A program made the position numbers and the translations under genes. This document shows, piece after piece, positions 5,933 through 8,134 of a stretch of 8,134 nt of DNA. Every line of letters begins with the position of its first letter. The stretch's first letter is position 1. Under the pieces are notes generated by a model. The model did no database searches. It saw only the letters and a program-made list of their open reading frames with translations, and had not been told where the DNA came from. This DNA comes from Desulfobacula sp. (GTDB lineage Bacteria > Desulfobacterota > Desulfobacteria > Desulfobacterales > Desulfobacteraceae). The DNA is taken from contig JAGLFI010000043.1 in NCBI GenBank assembly GCA_023144585.1, forward strand, positions 1 to 8,134, in the 5' to 3' direction.

Positions 5933-7574
5933 TTAAGATTTCTGGACTGCCTTTTTATTTTTTTTTTTGGACAGCCAGTTTAAAAAATTATTGTTACTCA
6001 ATGGCTTACTGAAATAATATCCCTGAAGCACATCGCAACCCAGTGCTTTTAGGCGCACAGCGGTTTCTTTGTCTTCCACCCCTTCTGCCACGACGTTAAG
6101 GCTTAAATTATGACCAAGGTCAATGATTGATTTAACGATGACGGTATCATTATTATTTTTCAGCATGTCCGTAACAAATGACTTGTCAATTTTAACCTCA
6201 CTTGCCGGGAGATTTTTCAAGTAGGCCAGAGAAGAATACCCCGTACCGAAATCATCAATTGATATCTTGATTCCCTTATCTGTCAGCCGGTTCATTATTT
6301 CCATAGCCAGATCCGGATCTTTTATCATGGAACTCTCTGTAATTTCAAAGATGACAAAATCAGCGGGAATATCATAAAGAGAAAGCATGCCGATAATGAG
6401 ATTCGGCAGTTCTGTATCCAGAAAGGTTGTTGGACTCAAGTTTATGGCAATGCTCAGTTTAAGATTCTGGCTGTGCCATTTTTCAGCCTGACCTAAGGCA
6501 TGATTCAACACCCAGATGGAAAGCGGCTTGATCAGCCCGGTACGTTCGGCCATGGAAATAAAATCATCCGGAGGCATAAACCCGTGTTTTGGATGATTCC
6601 AGCGCACCAGGGCCTCAACACCGATGATGCTGTGTGTATGCAGGCTGATTTTGGGCTGAAAATGAAGAACAAGTTCGTCATTTTCAATGGCCTGCCGCAG
6701 TTCCCCCATCATGGTGAGGCGATGGGGATTATGTTTATCCAGCTGGCTGGAATACATGGTGTATCTTTTACTGTCCTGTTTTGCCGCATAGAGTGCCACA
6801 TTGGCCCGCTGCATGATGGTATCCACATCTTTGCCGTGTTCAGGAAAGATGGCGATGCCTATACTGAACTGGATCTCAAGTGCCAGTTTTTCAATGGAAA
6901 AAAATTCTATGAATATTTTTTGTATTTTTCCAACAATATGGTTAATATCTGTATTTTCTGCCACTTCCTGCAAAAGAATGGCAAATTCGTGACCACCGAT
7001 TCTGGCAAGAGTATCTGACTTTCTTACAACGCCCTCTAGTCTGGAGACAATCTATTTCAATAAGCGGTCGCCACTGTAATGCCCTAATGTATCATTAATT
7101 TTTTTAAAATTATCAATATCAAGGAACAAGAGTGCAAGTAAAGCCCCCTGACGTCTATCCAGCTGGATAGCCTGTTCAAGCCGATCAAGCAGGAGTATCC
7201 GGTTGGGAAGATCGGTGACGGCCGTGGGTAGCATCATGTGCTGCCTTGTATTCCAGAGCCACCATCAGATTTTTCAGGTCTGCAGTCTGGTCTATAACCA
7301 TGGCACTTGCTTCATAGGCCATGATGGAACTTGTATATTGACCCCAGAAAGCAAAGATCAAGGGCATGGCATCCAGAAACCAGAGTGTCACATTGGTTTT
7401 TTGTGATTCCACAAGGTGGCCTAAAGAGATGTCATCATATTGAAGGTAGCTGGAAATCAGGGTAGCCAGGACAAGTGCAACAACAGCGATAATAACCCTA
7501 TAGACCGCATACTTGGTTACCTGGAATTTCATTATTTTGACGTTATTATTAAATGTGTTGTTTAGTTTGTCCAT
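5933..7574 (-). pseudogene. Membrane-anchored GGDEF-EAL protein, interrupted by a frameshift and a stop
   Basis: The original product (about 547 residues) would be an inner-membrane c-di-GMP enzyme. The N-terminal piece (from ATG 7574) has two membrane helices (residues about 22-44 and 63-86) and a short linker ending in AAHDATH. The frame must then shift at about 7215-7230 to read TDLPNRILLLDRLEQA, FLDIDNFKKINDTLGH and GDRLLK. A TAG (7052-7054) interrupts before IVSRLEGVVRKSDTLARIGG. The GGDEF signature reads GGHEF (6983-6997), lacking the catalytic acid, while the inhibitory-site RxxD (RKSD) five residues upstream is kept. The EAL domain is complete and looks catalytically competent: EALVRWNHP, NLSP, EITES, DDFGTGYSSL, KIDKSF, AEGVED, QGYYFSKP. 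The family prediction is a c-di-GMP phosphodiesterase with a degenerate GGDEF. The two lesions could be real decay or consensus errors, and the EAL half from about 7051 onward could still be translated from an internal start. Confidence 0.85.
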
Positions 7575-7624
7575 AAACTCAAATTTTAATAATCGGTTAA
7601 GAACTGCATCAGGTCAGTTCAAAA

Positions 7625-7652
7625 ATTATTCAACATGATGGACTATTTTCAA
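7625..7652 (-). promoter_or_regulatory. Candidate promoter for the GGDEF-EAL gene
   Basis: Read on the minus strand, TTGAAA (7652-7647) and AATAAT (7630-7625) are separated by 16 bp. This would place transcription start about 45 nt before ATG 7574. The match is good, but AT-rich sequence produces such pairs by chance. Confidence 0.4.
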
Positions 7653-7753
7653 TTTTAGTCAATTTGTCATATAGACGATGGCCTGTCAATACTATTTACT
7701 AAATCCTTTTTCCAATTTATATACTATTCCCTTGAAGGCTTGAAAATATTGAC

Positions 7754-7782
7754 TTGAAAATCTTCACTTTAATCCTTATATT
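7754..7782 (+). promoter_or_regulatory. Candidate promoter for fmdB-hemC
   Basis: TTGAAA (7754-7759) and TATATT (7777-7782) are separated by 17 bp. The expected start is near 7789, giving a leader of about 36 nt that contains the ribosome-binding sequence of the next gene. Together with the minus-strand candidate it makes 7575-7824 a divergent promoter region; nothing else was recognised there. Confidence 0.5.
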
Positions 7783-7824
7783 GGGTTGCTTAAATAAATT
7801 TAGAGGAGCTATTGAGGGAATAAA

Positions 7825-8064
7825 ATGCCAATCTATGAATACAAATGCAATGCTTGCAATAAAAACTTTGAAACACTTGTTATGGGTGGCTCAATACCCG
7901 AATGTCCATCTTGTGACAGCCGGGATCTGTCACGGCTGATGTCTGCCTGCGGGTTTATTTCAAAATCATCCGGGCCCGGCGGTGAAACCCAGGTCAAATC
8001 ATCTGCTTCGTCTGCCTGCGGCAGCTGTTCATCTTCCAATTGTTCTTCCTGCGGGGTTGGATAG
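7825..8064 (+). CDS. FmdB-like zinc ribbon protein
   Basis: This is a 79-residue protein starting MPIYEYKCNACNKNFE, the hallmark opening of FmdB/CxxC_CxxC_SSSS regulatory zinc-ribbon proteins. Four cysteines in two CxxC knuckles (C8, C11, C27, C30) would bind one zinc. The C-terminal third is a low-complexity Gly/Ser tail with five further cysteines (C42, C65, C68, C73, C76), common in this family. The family was named after a putative regulator of formamidase, but its role is not established. GAGGGA (7814-7819) lies 5 nt upstream of the ATG and supports this start. The stop is 6 bp before hemC, so the two are probably one operon. An unrelated frame starting at 7754 overlaps it and is a shadow. 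Confidence 0.9.
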   Translation: MPIYEYKCNACNKNFETLVMGGSIPECPSCDSRDLSRLMSACGFISKSSGPGGETQVKSSASSACGSCSSSNCSSCGVG

Positions 8065-8070
8065 AATTCC

Positions 8071-8134
8071 ATGATAAAAAAGATACGCATAGGTACCAGA
8101 GGAAGCAAGCTTGCCTTATGGCAGGCCAATTTTA
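8071..8134 (+). CDS. hemC: Hydroxymethylbilane synthase (porphobilinogen deaminase), 3'-truncated by window edge
   Basis: Only the first 21 codons are present, reading MIKKIRIGTRGSKLALWQAN. The IGTRGSKLALWQA block is the diagnostic N-terminus of HemC, which joins four porphobilinogen molecules into hydroxymethylbilane in tetrapyrrole synthesis (heme, siroheme, cobalamin). It begins 6 bp after the fmdB-like stop. No strong Shine-Dalgarno is seen, only the G-rich end of the upstream gene (8053-8060), which suggests translational coupling. Confidence 0.93.
   Translation, partial: MIKKIRIGTRGSKLALWQANF

Noticed and set aside
6500..7018. Open frame of 172 codons on the plus strand
   Set aside because: It is antisense to the clearly recognisable EAL/GGDEF coding sequence and its translation matches no known pattern; a shadow frame.
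7833..8129. Minus-strand open frame of 98 codons
   Set aside because: It is antisense to the fmdB-like gene and hemC start, both of which have diagnostic motifs.
1..8134. CRISPR array, phage or integrase features
   Set aside because: No regularly spaced repeats and no mobile-element or phage-type coding sequence were seen anywhere in the window.

Overview
The window reads as a chromosomal segment from an anaerobic deltaproteobacterium, most likely a sulfate reducer of the Desulfobacteraceae/Desulfobacula type. This is inferred from the gene set (selenocysteine synthesis, anaerobic taurine/sulfonate metabolism, an FmdB zinc ribbon next to hemC), the AT-leaning coding sequence and general protein similarity recalled from memory. 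No database search was possible.

Layout. Positions 1-972 hold the 3' two-thirds of selA, overlapped by four bases by a TPR-protein gene (969-2192). Next comes a decayed stretch: a gmhA (sedoheptulose-7-phosphate isomerase) remnant with two compensating single-base frameshifts (2221 to about 2670), abutting an internally deleted remnant of what looks like a bacterial deoxyhypusine-synthase-like gene (about 2669-3037). A 225-bp regulatory gap follows. It has a TTGACA box, overlapping TATCTGATA-type palindromes and a CTGCAG-rich hairpin leader. The gap precedes the most striking gene, a single 633-codon ORF (3263-5164). Its first ~230 residues are the N-terminal thiamine-diphosphate (PYR) domain and part of the middle domain of sulfoacetaldehyde acetyltransferase (Xsc). 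The other ~400 are a near-complete taurine:pyruvate aminotransferase (Tpa) lacking its N-terminus. A GntR/FCD regulator (5199-5858) follows 34 bp later. Convergent to it is a membrane-anchored GGDEF-EAL gene (7574-5933, minus) with a frameshift and an in-frame stop in the GGDEF half. The right edge carries an fmdB-like gene (7825-8064) and the first 21 codons of hemC (8071 onward).

How the genes work together. SelA makes selenocysteyl-tRNA; the coupled TPR protein has no known role. Tpa and Xsc normally act in sequence (taurine to sulfoacetaldehyde to acetyl phosphate plus sulfite), so their fusion joins two enzymes of one pathway, but Xsc has lost its cofactor-diphosphate-binding half and cannot complete that step. 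The adjacent GntR protein is the natural candidate regulator, and palindromes at the promoter are candidate operators.

Overall oddity. Within about 5.4 kb there are at least three internal-deletion or fusion joints and four point lesions. Either this locus is decaying or the assembly/consensus is faulty here. A sharp GC change exactly at the Xsc/Tpa joint makes that question more pressing.
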